Notes: generated by a model from the letters alone, not told the origin. A stretch of DNA of 64,000 nucleotides from Misgurnus anguillicaudatus (GCF_027580225.2 NC_073361.2:22763501-22827500); one strand, 5' to 3'; shown: positions 50,201 through 61,985, counted from the stretch's first letter. Made by a program: numbers and translations.

Positions 50201-50800
50201 GGATGCCCATCCGTCTCGCATTATAAAATCAACTCCTTTAGACTGCAAGGTTTCACACAGCCGTCATTTTTTGTGTTGCAGGTTTTGGAGAAACTTGTAC
50301 CACCAGTATGACCGTTCCATGCACCCTCGACAGTCCATTCTCAAACAAGTCCTCACGTTGAAAGAAAGCAACCGAGAGCTTGAGGGGACGGTGGAAGCCC
50401 TGAAGGCTGTAAGTTTACCTCAGGACTTTGTTTACTTTTGTTAAGTGGATAAAGATAATAAATTTTGTTCTTTCCACAGAAGTTGCAGAAGTTTGGAGTG
50501 AGCACCTCTCCACTAAAGACCCAGATGCCTCCAAAAGAGCGCAGTCTCCCTCCCCGACCTCAATCTCTTATCTTGGGAGCTCCTCTTCTCAGCAGGAAGG
50601 AGGTGCAACGGGAGGAAGATGAGGAGGTGATTGCGGAGGAGGCCAGGGAGGAGATCTCGGCAAGCACTGATGAAAAACGGACTGTAGATGGCAGCAGTGC
50701 TACAGAGAACGGGTACGGGGAGCTGCCAGGATCGTTTGGTTCCAAAAGCGAGCCGGCAGTTGTTACCTTGGAGTTCGGAGTGGCCAGGATGACCTGCTAA
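41274..50800 (+). CDS. mtmr6: Myotubularin-related phosphatase 6, 13 exons, frame broken at exon 10 donor
   Basis: MTMR6 removes the 3-phosphate from PI3P and PI(3,5)P2 on endosomal membranes, with MTMR9 as its usual partner. Exons: 41274-41297, 43811-43930, 46348-46510, 46715-46872, 48702-48965, 49043-49175, 49246-49355, 49435-49560, 49645-49694, 49775-49975, 50063-50196, 50282-50408 and 50480-50800. PH-GRAM covers about residues 1-105 and the phosphatase domain about 125-500. The CX5R active site HCSDGWDR has its cysteine at 337. A coiled coil lies near 500-540, and the end EFGVARMTC is the family ending. All phases agree except at exon 10. It ends CTTCA|GTGAGT, one base short, so splicing to exon 11 (ATA AAG) gives CAA TAA. 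The intended protein would be 643 aa (human 621). As written it stops after 450. This is either an assembly or base error or a real lesion. Confidence 0.95.
42749..43546 (-). mobile_element. 798-bp TIR element (GGGTGATTCTCACGAAAT), copy 2
   Basis: This is the same family as 18335-19160 but inverted: its left end reads the complement of copy 1's right end. It has ATGT on both sides. It lies in mtmr6 intron 1. Confidence 0.85.
43551..43620 (-). repeat. tRNA-derived SINE head fragment
   Basis: On the minus strand the sequence reads as a tRNA-like promoter head, with an A-box-like TAGCTCAATAGT and a B-box GGTTCGATTCC. It lacks the tail seen in the copy at 59885-60015. The mismatched arms and missing body show it is not a functional tRNA gene. 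Confidence 0.7.
44582..45338. mobile_element. TTAA-flanked foldback element, copy 2
   Basis: This is the same palindromic family as 152-802. The two arms meet near 44935, with CCGAAAATAGTC and its complement at the hinge. The right end is intact with TTAA at 45335-45338. The left end is eroded and its exact boundary is unclear. It lies in mtmr6 intron 2. Confidence 0.8.
46101..46284. mobile_element. MITE related to 37843-38061
   Basis: The ends GTGGTTTCCCAGACAG and TCTGGGAAACTATCCC are inverted. The order of inner motifs matches the copy in nup58 intron 4. It lies in mtmr6 intron 2, about 60 bp before exon 3. Confidence 0.65.
47279..47400. repeat. Fragment of a dispersed fish repeat
   Basis: It begins ACCCTGGACCACAAAACCAG, a terminus I recognise as widespread in cyprinid genomes. 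The copy loses similarity after about 120 bp. The family name is from memory of the motif only. Confidence 0.45.
47653..48153. mobile_element. PIF/Harbinger-like MITE, 3-bp TAA duplication
   Basis: The ends TGCGGCTTTCACA and TGTGAAAGCCGCA are inverted, with TAA directly on both sides (47650-47652 and 48154-48156), the 3-bp target class of PIF/Harbinger. The sub-terminal regions (GCGCTGCGCTC and its complement) extend the symmetry. It lies in mtmr6 intron 4. Confidence 0.8.
48165..48580. mobile_element. hAT-like MITE, GTGGCGGCT ends, copy 1
   Basis: The left end TCGTGGCGGCTGGTGGC and the right end GGCCGCCACTG are inverted. The interior matches 61399-61781, including AGAGACGCTC and ACATATTTTGAAATTA motifs. 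It ends about 120 bp before mtmr6 exon 5. Open frames on both strands are not coding. Confidence 0.75.
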
Positions 50801-51360
50801 GGACTTTGTTAAAAGCTTTGGAAAATTAAGGAATCTTTAAAGACATTTGTATAGTCATTTGTGAGAAAGGTGAAGTATGTTTGCCTTTTGTTTTTTTTCT
50901 GTGTGATGGGACTGCACTTGCTGTGATCTCTACATGTACGATTATAGCTAAAGAGGAAAAAGGAATCGAGAGGTGGATCCTTTCATGTAAATTCATTGTT
51001 ATATCTGTCCATTCAAATGTTATATCAGTCATCATTTACATTTAGCTTGTCGCTCATTTTTTTAAAGATGTTAATAGCACTTGAAAGAAAAGATTAAACT
51101 AAGAGAAGAAGGACCTGTGAATCAAGTTAATCTTTGTGCCACATATACTTTATCTGAGGGGAGGGGGATAGTGAGGGTCTTTATAAAGATTAATGATGTT
51201 CAGAATAAAGGATGACTCTTGTGGTGCCCGACACAAAGGTGCTCCATGTGCGGTCTCGTAGTACTTAAGAGGTTAATGCAATGTTATAGAGCAGGTCAAG
51301 GGTCATAATTCCTCATAGGTGATTATATGAGCTAACAATAAATCATTAAGGCTTATCTGA
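50801..51360 (+). other. mtmr6: mtmr6 3' UTR (probable)
   Basis: This is AT-rich sequence after the TAA stop. Candidate polyadenylation signals are ATTAAA near 51092, AATAAA near 51203 and AATAAA near 51339. Which is used cannot be told from sequence. Confidence 0.5.
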
Positions 51361-51972
51361 AAGTGAATCTATAGCAATCTATCATTGTCACATACAAAAT
51401 AACCAGTAGCACAAAGAACAAAAGAGGGCTAAAGCAAATGCCTGTGGCCCAAAACTCAATTCAATTATGTGTTATAATTATAAATTATTTATTTTTGGTC
51501 TGGCGGTCTATCTATCAGAATTGGGTTAAACCAAAGACCCCTTTGATGTGAACTATTAGAGTATTACCGTCTAGCTAAATTCAGTACCTTAACATTTTTT
51601 ACTGTCTTTCACTGCCACACTGGCAGATTTAAACATTCACCATTCATTAACTATCTTGTGTTTGTAAGCATGTCTTAAGAGTGATTATCAGGTCGCAGAC
51701 CCTAGAGATGTGTATTACTGACTGGAAGAGGATCACTAGATGAAATGGGAATTAGTCCTAATCCTTGCAAATATGGCTCTGGGTGACTGCCTGCTGTATG
51801 AAAATCTTCAAACAGAAATGCTTGCATTTTGCGTATGGTGTGAAAGGGTCTTTAGTGTGAAATGTGTCTTTTCACTGGACTTCTGTTTAAGATCCAAGTA
51901 ATAATACATTGAATTATTAACTCAATCAATGAAGTAACAATGGCCAATGTCTTTTTGATGTTGCCTTCATAA

Positions 51973-52240
51973 ATAGGATTTATGCCCAGCTGCACTACTT
52001 CCTGAACTTCAGCCAGCTCCTTGTTTCCTGTCTGCCATTATTGGACAAACTGATTAATCCAGGTGTGTCTGATTATTGTTGTTGTGACTACTGAGGTCAG
52101 GCACACCTGGATTAATCAGTTTGTTTGCGACTACTGAGGTCAGGCACACCTGGATTAATCAATTTGTCCAATAATGGCAGACAGGAAACAAGGAGCTGGC
52201 TGAAGTTCAGGAAGTAGTGCAGCTGGGAATAAAGCCTATT
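51973..52240. repeat. Near-perfect 268-bp hairpin with an internal duplication
   Basis: The left arm from about 51973 (AGGATTTATGCCCAGCTGCA) pairs with the right arm ending at 52240. Pairing extends about 100 bp per arm with very few mismatches. The loop-side of the right arm contains an extra direct copy of about 48 bp (ACTACTGAGGTCAGGCACAC and on). It is most simply a recently inserted MITE. It lies between mtmr6 and amer2. Confidence 0.9.
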
Positions 52241-55200
52241 GTATCGATGAACCTGTGCCATGAAATATAACAGTTTTTGAGATATCTATTCCCATAGAAA
52301 TTCGTATGTATTTCATCGTGTGGCTAAATCAGCATGTGAATTCCTGTGATATGTATGAATTTGCACAAAGTAAATCGTATAAAAAATGTACAATATGAGG
52401 AAAAGCATTAATGATCCCCAAAACCCAACTTTACTGAGGCAAAAGCAATTTATACAAAAACTTAAATGAGATCAAAATTTCATATGAACTAACCATCCTG
52501 TAAAACATGAATTGCCAAACAGAAAAAAAAGATTTGTTGGTTCAACTTAAAAAGAGAGTGTTCAGGCTGCTTGGCAAGATTTTATAATAAAGAAGATCTT
52601 TTCTTAAAAAAAAGAAAATAGTTTATGTAATATATATTAGTTGGCTTTTTTGCCAAGTTAAAAAAAATATCAGTTAACTTAAAAAAAGTAGAAAATTTAG
52701 AAAAAATTATATAATATATATTCACATTTTTAAATCACATTTTTAGTTGATTTAACGGTTTCAAAATTTTCAACTTTTTAAAGTATATAAACACAATAAA
52801 TAAAAATATATCACACACACACGCACAAACACAATTAAAAAAATATCACACATACACAGACAATAAAAAAATATATATCACACACGCACATACACCACAC
52901 ACACACACACAAATTTAGGTACAGAAATGTATACATTTTATTGCCGTATGTACCTCTTTGGTACAAAGGTGTCATTTTTAAAGTGTATCGCCCGAGTGAC
53001 AGCTTTGTACCTTTATTTTTGAGTTTTGAGTGTATGAAACAAATAAGCACCTATGTGACTGAATATTCACGACCAGGGCTGGACATGTCCATAACTCCTT
53101 AATGGGTACGTGACATTGTGGATGATGTAATTTAGGCATTGATGTTTCCTACTGATATCAAACAGCAAGTTTTATAAGGAAACAATGTATGGCCAACATC
53201 AAACCACCGCGAGTAAGCTAAGCTTTCTCAAATGGAGAACAAAAGATATCTTTATACAAATTTACCAGTGTCACTATAGTTTCCACCAAAACACTATTGT
53301 TACAATAAGTGTTACTTTGTATTAGCGATCACTGTCAAAATAAGAAATTAGGCTTTACAAAGATTTAAAGTCTTCAGTATAACAAACACTGCGGTTTTAA
53401 ATGATGTACAACGAAGCAATGGTATGTGACCCATCACGTGTATTGATTCGCAGATGTTACACATCTCTGTGGGATTATTAAACTCTTTAAATAAAATCTT
53501 TGTAGTCAACTGCATTATGCAGTCCATGAGAATATTTATCCTCAAACACTGTCATTATTGATGTTCCTGATCTAGTCTGGCATTGACAAACACTCCGTTA
53601 AGAGCGTCACGACATCTGAAGAGTTTTTTGCACGCACCTGTGCTCTTTCAGATTGAAGATAATGGAGGAAAAGTCAGCTTTGTACAACCTAGACAACACG
53701 CCCTTATTCACAAACAGTGCAGCCCTATTCTATTCTAAGTGTCCCAGTTTGCTTCTCAGGAGAGTTCTGCCCTCGACAGCAACAGGAATGTGACACTGCG
53801 GGCAAATGATGTAAGGTGGAGCTTAAAAATTGGACAACTGCAAACCTTCATGATCTTTCTGTTCCTTCCTGTTGGTCTCCAACTTCACTTGTATGGTTCT
53901 GCCTAATTGTCTTCCTGTACCCTAAAGCAGAGGAGCCGCCCATGGTTCAGAATAGATAGTTGAAAATAAGAGTGCAGACCCAAACTTAGAAACAATAGGT
54001 GGGAAGGTGCATTCCACCCGCCGTGCCCCAGAGGACGCTGAAAGAAATGGCAAACACAGGTGGGGAGTTTTGGTGCAGACCTATAACCAAAGATGATTCA
54101 GAGGCCAGGAAGACTTGACCTTGTTGAAATGGTTGCACGGTAGCTTACCTTCACACACACACACACACACACACACACCGCATGCTCAGGCGAAGCCTTA
54201 CTGCACATTATGTGAATGTAGACATTGTTTCATGTCAGTGAGGTGGAAAAGGAGGCCTGTATGTCCAAATGGGGGTAAGCGGATGGGCACTTCTACTTCC
54301 TACCCAGGAAACACAGAACGTCCTCTTATTATTAGGATTTGTGACCCCGCTTGTGAAAGCCCAGCTATTTTGTGATTTACTGTATTGAAAATATAACCTT
54401 GATGTCTTTAATATTGACTGAGTAAGGCCATGTCAAAGATGCTCATAACTTCAAAATTTGAGTATGAGACTATAGTCTGAATTTTTACAGACAGTCACAT
54501 TTGATTCCTATTAAGTAACTTTTTTGGGAACCAAATAATAATGTGGAGCGTTTTTTATTTTGTTTTGCAAAATTCACAGAATTTCTACAAAAGAATGTTG
54601 TCTTTCAAAAACTAGTCCTTTTTTCACATCCATAATGCACGTGTGTTTCCCTCTAAAATAGAAAACACGAGTATAGACTAATATTTTTGTAATGTCTGGA
54701 CTCTTTTATAGCACATATGGTTTCTTACCAAATGTTGAAGTGTATGTTTCAACCACTATAAACAAAAAACCCAAAAGCTTTCAGTTGTTTAGCCATTTCA
54801 CACAACTGGAGTAAAGTAGATCTAATTGCTTTGTTTTTAACAGTGGAGGAGTGTGGTAACAGGAGTCCCCCCGAGCCCATATGCTGGAGGCAGATGGACT
54901 GCGGGATATTGAGGGGTACATTGAACATGATCAACCACCCCAGACGGCACATAACAGGTGAGGACCACCAACGTGAATTAATCTAATCTCATTTAAATTC
55001 AATTAGCTATTTCTTTAAACCATTTCAAGTGTCCATATATAGTGGATACACTATATATAATTATAATAAATGTTTAGCAAAATCTGCGTAAGGTCTTCAC
55101 ACACGTTCCCCAGTCAGCAGCTTTAATTTAAATCCTACGCCTAGACATGAAAGCAATGACTCAAGTCTATGTTTTTCTCTGAGCCCTCTCATCTAAGGGG

Positions 55201-55560
55201 CTTATTTTTATTTTCACTTAATGCCGATGTTTTGTTTTCTGTAACATAAGTGATCTGTTATGGATAAGTAAAGAATGATAAGTAAATGACGCAAAACATT
55301 TCTAAACATATGCCCTTTATCTGTTACAGACACATGTAAACAAATGCGTGCACACGTAACAATGACACGTTACATTCTTTGGAGCCTGCACATAGATCCA
55401 TATCAGATTCCTATTGAGTAGCAAGAGAGAATAATTGAGGTAAGAAACAACAGAGGGATATGTGATGTTTGCCGCGTGGGGGATGAGGGTGTGTTGTGTG
55501 TATGGAGGGGGCGAGCTGAGGGGGCGGAGAGAAAACACTGGCTTGCCTTCAGCGCTGACG
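52241..55560. other. Intergenic, no gene recognised
   Basis: This is AT-rich sequence between mtmr6 and amer2. It holds AC-rich simple repeats at about 52812-52910 and a clean (AC)n run at 54152-54177. The open frames at 53348-54952 do not look like protein and have no splice context. Confidence 0.5.
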
Positions 55561-55745
55561 AAAGCTGCTTAACCCTCCTAGTTACCATAGAGACTGTCAG
55601 GCGCAGCCACCAGTGAGAGAGTGAGAGCGAGGGAGAGAGAACACCAACAAGCGACGGCAGCGATAGCAGGAAGGAGAGCAGTGGTTAGAGACAGGGTAAA
55701 ATAACAGAGGAAAAGCAGAGAAAGAAAAACAACATCGCTGCAAAG
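55561..55745 (+). promoter_or_regulatory. amer2 5' UTR / promoter-proximal region
   Basis: A purine-rich stretch (GAGAGAGTGAGAGCGAGGG) at 55614-55640 precedes the start codon, with a GC-richer patch around 55505-55530 upstream. The start at 55746 is in the context AAAGATGG, a good vertebrate initiation context. No TATA box is evident. Confidence 0.4.
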
Positions 55746-57692
55746 ATGGAGGTACAGACTGAATGCAGTGAACCACCTCCATGCGACCCCCAGCCACCGG
55801 GAAAGCTCAACAAAGCTGCCTTCAAGCTGTTCAGCAAGCGCAAGTCCGGCAGCAGCATGCCGAGCATCTTCTCAGTCAGGAACAAAGGAGAGGGCGCCGG
55901 AAAAGCCTCTGGCAAGCCGCTGGAACTTGTTAGGAGCAAAACCCACGATGGCTTAATAACAGACACTCCCTCGGTGCTTGACGGCCACAGGAAAGATGAA
56001 TCTGCCAGCAGCGACCAGCTTCACGCAGGAACGCCAGATGGTGTGTCCAACGCCCCCCTACGCAGCTCCATCACTAAGTCTTTCAGCTTCTTCTCTCTAC
56101 TGCGGCGTAGCAGCAGCCGTGCAGGAGATGGGAATACTACGGTAGGACGGCGGGGACGTGGATTAAAGGGACTTTTTAGCAGCATGCGTTGGCGCCGGAA
56201 ACCTCAGGCTCAAGATTACTCAGGTGAGGTGCAGGAGGTGGCCAAAGAGGGGAAGGAGGGAGATCTATTACCTTCCGCTTCCTCTGACAACACGAAAACA
56301 GAGAAGGACATGACTCTTACTCTCGAGCCCTTACCGCAAGTTTTTGAGGAAAGTAGTCTCCCAGGGGACACCGGGAAATGGCAGGGAACATCTATGCAGG
56401 AATTACAGGGAGCTAATGAAGTGGACTGTGACACGTGTAGTCTTTCACAACAACATCCAGTCACTGAGGAGTCTCCACCTCCTTCTCCACTGCGAGACCA
56501 GGCAGGGGAACTTCAGCACAGTGATTCAACGCACCTGTCCTCCATACCGTCCTGCGCTTTGACCCCTCCAGTGGAACATGGCACAGTCGACCCACCTGAA
56601 CAATCGGTCGATCGCTTATGCTCCATGTTCACTGATGTTACTTCCCTTAAAAGCTTTGATTCTTTAACAGGCTGTGGTGACATCATCGCTGACCCAGAAG
56701 AGGATTCTGGGAATGGGGCAAGTGCCACGAGCAGTGGAACGGGTAGCGGTAGTGGGGGCTGTGTGGGTCACAGGCTAAATGGAGCTGGGATGAACTCTGA
56801 GAGATGCTCACCTGCCAAGCCTCCGCTTCCTCCTCAGGTCAGTAGTTTATCATCCATTCAAGCTTCTTGCTACATCCAAAGAGCACGTGCGGCCCCTAAA
56901 AAGCCTCAGGGCAGTGGGGTTGTTGCCTACATGGGTGGAGGAGAAGAGATGGCTAGTCCTGAAGGTGTTGATGATGCAGATATGCAGGGACTGTGGCACA
57001 TGTTGCCCCAAAAGGGTGAAGACTCCCCAGCCTTACGTCGTCCAGAGCCCGTCCTACATCATGTGCCAACCCGATTGGACAAGAAGACCCCACCAGTGAA
57101 GGCGCTTGGACTCAGTAAAATCCCTGTGAGTGGTTGTAAGGTGGAAAAAAAACAGCAGACTGCACGTCCTTCCCCTCCCCCTGTCGAAAAAGACCTCCAG
57201 GATGCTCCACCCAGTGATGAAGGTTACTGGGACTCTCCAACACCTGGACCTGAAGATGAGGAAAGCAGCTTCCTTCGGCGGGACGGCCTTATGAGGGACA
57301 GCTGCTCTGGAGATGCGCTCTACGACCTCTACGATCCTGACAGCCCTAGTGCCGCTGGGTCTGACGACGATGTAAGTTCGCCTACAAAATCTTCAGGTGA
57401 TTTTAAACTGAACTCTTCTTCCCAGAAATCCTCGTCTTCCTCTTCTCCCTCCTTCCGTTCCATGAAAGGCAGCACAAGCCTACCTCGAGATTCCAAGATT
57501 CCCATTAGTGTCAGACCAACTCCGCCTTCCCACTCTTCAAGCCAAGGAGCGCTGTCTTCAAATCTTAGTCCCACTTCAAATAGCCCCTCTAAAAAGACTG
57601 ATGCCCCACCACGCACTCGAATCCCCGTCTCTAAGGTTCCTGTCCGTCGTTCCGGCAACAAGAGTGCTTCCAGCACACAAAGCAGGAAGTAA
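55746..57692 (+). CDS. amer2: APC membrane recruitment protein 2, single coding exon, 648 aa
   Basis: AMER2 (FAM123A) binds PI(4,5)P2 at the plasma membrane and recruits APC, tempering Wnt/beta-catenin signalling. The 648 codons are uninterrupted, as AMER genes carry their coding region in one exon (human about 671 aa). The N-terminus, with KLNKAAFKLFSKRKSG and MPSIFSVRNKG then THDGL, closely follows AMER2 rather than AMER1 or AMER3. A basic block (GLKGLFSSMRWRRK, near residue 140) is the conserved membrane-binding region. Further along are acidic and Ser/Pro-rich tracts, the conserved DEGYWDSPTPG near 492-502, and a basic Ser-rich tail ending SASSTQSRK. It is intact and next to mtmr6, as in human. 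Confidence 0.96.
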   Translation: MEVQTECSEPPPCDPQPPGKLNKAAFKLFSKRKSGSSMPSIFSVRNKGEGAGKASGKPLELVRSKTHDGLITDTPSVLDGHRKDESASSDQLHAGTPDGVSNAPLRSSITKSFSFFSLLRRSSSRAGDGNTTVGRRGRGLKGLFSSMRWRRKPQAQDYSGEVQEVAKEGKEGDLLPSASSDNTKTEKDMTLTLEPLPQVFEESSLPGDTGKWQGTSMQELQGANEVDCDTCSLSQQHPVTEESPPPSPLRDQAGELQHSDSTHLSSIPSCALTPPVEHGTVDPPEQSVDRLCSMFTDVTSLKSFDSLTGCGDIIADPEEDSGNGASATSSGTGSGSGGCVGHRLNGAGMNSERCSPAKPPLPPQVSSLSSIQASCYIQRARAAPKKPQGSGVVAYMGGGEEMASPEGVDDADMQGLWHMLPQKGEDSPALRRPEPVLHHVPTRLDKKTPPVKALGLSKIPVSGCKVEKKQQTARPSPPPVEKDLQDAPPSDEGYWDSPTPGPEDEESSFLRRDGLMRDSCSGDALYDLYDPDSPSAAGSDDDVSSPTKSSGDFKLNSSSQKSSSSSSPSFRSMKGSTSLPRDSKIPISVRPTPPSHSSSQGALSSNLSPTSNSPSKKTDAPPRTRIPVSKVPVRRSGNKSASSTQSRK

Positions 57693-58795
57693 AGAGCTTG
57701 GAGACCTATCAGATGTTTTTGACATAGGAAATCGTTCACCTAGAGCTTTAGGCCAAAACAAATGTACTTAATATGAAGCAATCAACTTCTACTTTGGTTA
57801 CATTCATTTATTGAGGACAATTTTTTTTGTGATTTTACACATATTGCAAACTACCTTTGTAGTAAGCCCTACAATATTTAACACATGACATTCTTAGTAA
57901 GCTTGTAAGGTTTTTGAATACCAGCCTTCGAAAAAAGCATGATATGGTGACAATGCTGATAGTAAAAGAATGTTTAAATCAAAAAAGCTTCTTATTCAGA
58001 GAAGTTCTCTCTAAAAAGTTCCCTTCGATTCAACTTGGGAATTTCTGGCTCATTCATCCAATAAGCCCTTAGCACTGTGTTAAATGCAGCTGCAATCTTC
58101 ATCTCTCCAAGATTTTACGAAACATTTTGGAGTGCAACTGTGCAAGACGAAGCCAGATCGAGCACTTCTGACACACCTAAACAAAGCTGCACGGACTTGC
58201 ACACTCGAACCGGATCAGGGAGCACAGCCTTCAGACACTTTTTGTATCATAAAATGTGACTTCCTATTGGTGTGAGGACATTTCTTATTACCGAATCTTC
58301 ACATTTCTTACTCTTTTATATTGTATAAGGACTTCCCTGTGACCTCACTGTGAATATGTGGCACTGCTTGTTTTGTCTTTTGGAAAATACAACTTGCAAA
58401 AAACGGATCATAAGAATCTCACTTCTTACTGTAATCTCTCACTAACTGGACATACTGAGCTGGACATTTTGAATGTAGCATGACATTAAGCACAGGTCTG
58501 TTTTATTGCCTGCTTAAAGCTCTATAAATGAGAGAGATATGAACAAGCCCATATAAATTATGAGTTAATTGTCTTCCACTATTTGGCTCTTCTGGACATC
58601 CAGGTATCCTGCTCTCAGATTCAGACTGGGCATTCATATGTCATCATGTAAGAACTGGGGTTGATCCACTATTGTCAAAAGTTTTCTACTTTAAAGTTTT
58701 TGTTTTTAAACACCACTATGTTTGTAAGTTGAATTGTTCCCTTTCTTTAAATTGTTCTTTATTTAATGAATAAAAACGCACTTTGTGTGCCAGCT
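57693..58795 (+). other. amer2: amer2 3' UTR
   Basis: About 1.1 kb of AT-rich, transposon-free sequence follows the stop. It ends at AATAAA 58769-58774 about 20 bp before a GT-rich stretch, a classical polyadenylation arrangement. Confidence 0.65.
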
Positions 58796-59884
58796 GGTGG
58801 AAGTCTATTTCAGAAAGTGTGCATTATTTTCACCCACACACAGCGGGGCCATGTGGGGAAGCTTGACCGAGCTCAGATGTTAGCTTAGTTTTTAATCGCA
58901 GAGATGCAAGTGGGCATCATGGTTGCTGTTTTGCAGCCAGTCACAGTCTGCCGGACTGGGATTTAAATTGTCCCGTGAGGCAGAAGATCATGGGTGTGGG
59001 TTGATTTGTCGGCGTGGGGCTACATGCAAATCTGGGTGGTTTACTTAGAGGAGAATTATGGGCTTCTATTGTCATACATCTGTTACTAATGTGGTTTTAA
59101 AGATGATGTAAAAGAAATGTGTGGAGAGAATACAGATAAGAGCTCGACTTATTCATTAAGGATGTGTGTGTGTGTGTATTTGTCTGGCTGCAGTGTTTGG
59201 CTTCTTATGTAAAGCCCTTACGTAACACTATAACCCTCTGATATCACCCTCATACCGGAGAGAACTGGTTGTGTACTATTAACCATCATGGTTTAATAAA
59301 TGAATTCTGAATTAGCCATAACTGTGTTAGCCACATCTGGCATTGCCCTTCAATGCGTTTAATCTGTGTGTAGGGCAGCTGAATGACACATTACTGCTGT
59401 ATGCATAAGGAGAGATGAGAGTGTGTATGTGTGAGTAATGGTTAGGTGACCTAGTTTTCAAAGACCTGATTTTTTAAATGAGTTAGGGGGAAATGGTTGA
59501 CAGACTGTGAGATAAACAAACAAACAAATCAATAAAAACACTGTGGTGTTACTATTGGACAGTGATGGTAATGTTACTTTGATGCCTACGAGTATCATTT
59601 TTATGTGTTTTTTTATATGGAATTATATTTTTCATAGACATCAATGAAGAGCAAATTAAATGGAGAGCAAATGGAAACTTATGCTTAAGTGTCCTGTGTC
59701 TAAGCTACTTTTTTTCTGGAGAAAGAAACCCCCAAATTTTACAAATGTCTCCTATAGAGTTAAAAAAAATCTCAATGTCACAAACTGAACATATAGTTGC
59801 CAATCAATCTGCAATCAAAAGTCAATATTATATATTTTTTATATGATATTTACACAAATCCAGATTATTTTACATATAGTCTAA

Positions 59885-60015
59885 TCATAGCTCAGTGGTA
59901 AAGCATTGTGTTAGCAGCTCAAAAGGCTTTGGGTAAAAACATTCTAATAAAAATTTTATATATTGTAATGCAATTTGCGTTGGATAAAAGCGTCTGCTAA
60001 ACGCATAAATGCAAA
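59885..60015 (+). repeat. tRNA-headed SINE with conserved fish tail
   Basis: The head TAGCTCAGTGGTAAAGCATT is tRNA-like. After a degenerate middle the tail reads TTGGATAAAAGCGTCTGCTA, a motif common to fish V-SINE-type elements. The B-box is eroded, so it is not transcriptionally competent on its face. Confidence 0.75.
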
Positions 60016-60596
60016 TGCATTTATTTCTATTTTATTTCTCCTAAATTTAGGATTGAACATCAAGGTACTGAATGGTATCTAGTATTAAAGATAGCTAGAA
60101 TAAGTTATCTGCATCATGTGTTGGCTCAATAAGATGGTTACACTTAGCATGTGGTTGAGGGAAGGGGGTGGGTTAACCTGCTGAGTCCTGAGCTCATACT
60201 CTCATTAACCTCTCATCACACCTGGTAGCTGGGTGGGTAGCGCTATGGTTTGAGCGGTGGCTTGACTCCCGCGGGGCTCAGGCGGTCTCTTTAATAAGAT
60301 CAGGATCTGCTCCAAAACCAACACAAGAGGCAGAATCATTAGTGTGGCAATTCAATAACGCTATGTGAGAGACAGAATGATGCAATATATTGAGTAATAC
60401 ATTGTATAAAGAAATCTCAACCGTCCCCGGAGGTGAGGTTACAAGATACTTTTGAAAGTCAATTTCAAGCATATAGTTTAAAGGCTTGGCTACAAAACTA
60501 TTAAACGTTTCCAGAAATAAAGTTCATTAAAAACACAGACTGAATTTCAATCAATTTTATTTTGTCAATTTCATTTTTAAATGGTTTCTGGAACAC

Positions 60597-60965
60597 TCTC
60601 AGAAAAAAAGGTACAGAAGCTGTCGCTGGGGCGGTACCCTTTTAAAACCATTGTTTTTTAAGGTGCATACACTAAAAAATTATTCATTCAATTTACTCAC
60701 TTTTTAAGGTAAGTGGTCGCAATCAATTTATTTAAGCTACATTTTAACAAAAAACAAAAAACTTTTGTTTAAATGTAGCTTAAATAAATGGATTGCAACC
60801 ACTTACCTCACAAAAATTGAGTAAATAAAATGAATTATTATTTTTTCAGTGTATTAGTACCTAATAGGTACATATCTGCACCTAAATGGTAAATATTAGA
60901 ACATTTTAAGAGGTACAATCCCAGTGTACTATTTATTTTTCTGACAGTGTACACATAATCTTTCG
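60597..60965. mobile_element. TIR element with a nested 187-bp palindrome
   Basis: The outer element starts near ACTCTCAGAAAAAAAGGTAC and ends near ATTTTTCTGACAGTGTAC, partly inverted. At 60668-60854 sits a palindrome whose arms (TTTATTTAAGCTACATTT and its complement AAATGTAGCTTAAATAAA) are almost perfect, joined by an A-rich loop. Confidence 0.7.
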
Positions 60966-61057
60966 TTTTAACTTTGTATGATATTTCCTGTTAACTCATT
61001 GTATGAGTTTCAGACAGGCACCAAAAAGCCAGATTTGGCACCGACTTTAGGACCCTC

Positions 61058-61382
61058 ACTGCAAAAGATGTTTGTTCTTGATAAGCAAAATGACCTAGGA
61101 AAACAAGTCTAGTTTTTAGACAAAAAATATAAAATTTAAGTGTGCTTAAAATAAGCAAAAAATCTGAAGGAATAATCCAAAGGAAAAAGAAAAATTTTCT
61201 TGAATTAAGTGTTTATTAAAAAATGTAACTAATTTCAAGAAAATGTTTCTTATTCCATTGGCAGATTTTTTTTGCCTGTTGCACTAATTTACTTAAAGTT
61301 TATATTTTTTGTCTAAAAACTAGACTTATTTTATTTTAAGAATTTTCAGATATTTTTACTAAAAAAACAAAACAAAAGTAAT
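61058..61382. mobile_element. Palindromic MITE
   Basis: The arms are inverted complements (AAACAAGTCTAGTTTTTAGA at the left, TCTAAAAACTAGACTTATTT at the right). The interior is AT-rich. Confidence 0.7.
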
Positions 61383-61398
61383 AACAGTGTTTTGTATT

Positions 61399-61781
61399 CA
61401 GTGGCGGCTCGTGGCTGCTCCTCCGAGGGGTGCAAATTCAAAATAAGTGTTCGGAGTGTCATGTGAACCATGTGCATTACATGTTTTGTCAAAATAAGTG
61501 CCTGCTGCACACGCGTCAAAGCCATTTAAAAGAGACGCTCACGTTCACAAAATACAAGCAAGACACTCCCTTACCAGTAAACTCTGATTACGCATGAGAT
61601 TATACGAGTATCTGGCAAACGCAGATCTACAGCAAGCACTTATTTTGACAGGACACTTGATGCACACAGGTTTACTTGACGCGCCGAACACATATTTTGA
61701 AATTACGATGGCGGGCTACATCCATGTTGTGACGAAATTTGCATTGAGCACCCTCGAAAAAGAAGTCACAGGCCGCCACTG
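61399..61781. mobile_element. hAT-like MITE, GTGGCGGCT ends, copy 2
   Basis: The ends CAGTGGCGGCTCGTGGC and GGCCGCCACTG are inverted, and TTGTAT is repeated on both sides within an imperfect 8-bp duplication. It is the same family as 48165-48580. The frame at 61594-61986 mostly lies inside it and is not a gene. Confidence 0.8.
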
Positions 61782-61985
61782 GTTGTATAATGAATCCTGT
61801 GTGTTTAGTAGGGAGTGTGTTAGTAGGAGAGAGAGACCAAAAGGTAAACAGCCACAAAAAAACTGTTATGGACTAAATGTAATAAGTGGGGTCCATTATA
61901 GGAGGGATAATGCTTGGGTGGAATTACTGAATTTGATTACAAACAACCGAGAAAAGATACACAAAAGTGCATTTATAAACAAGTG

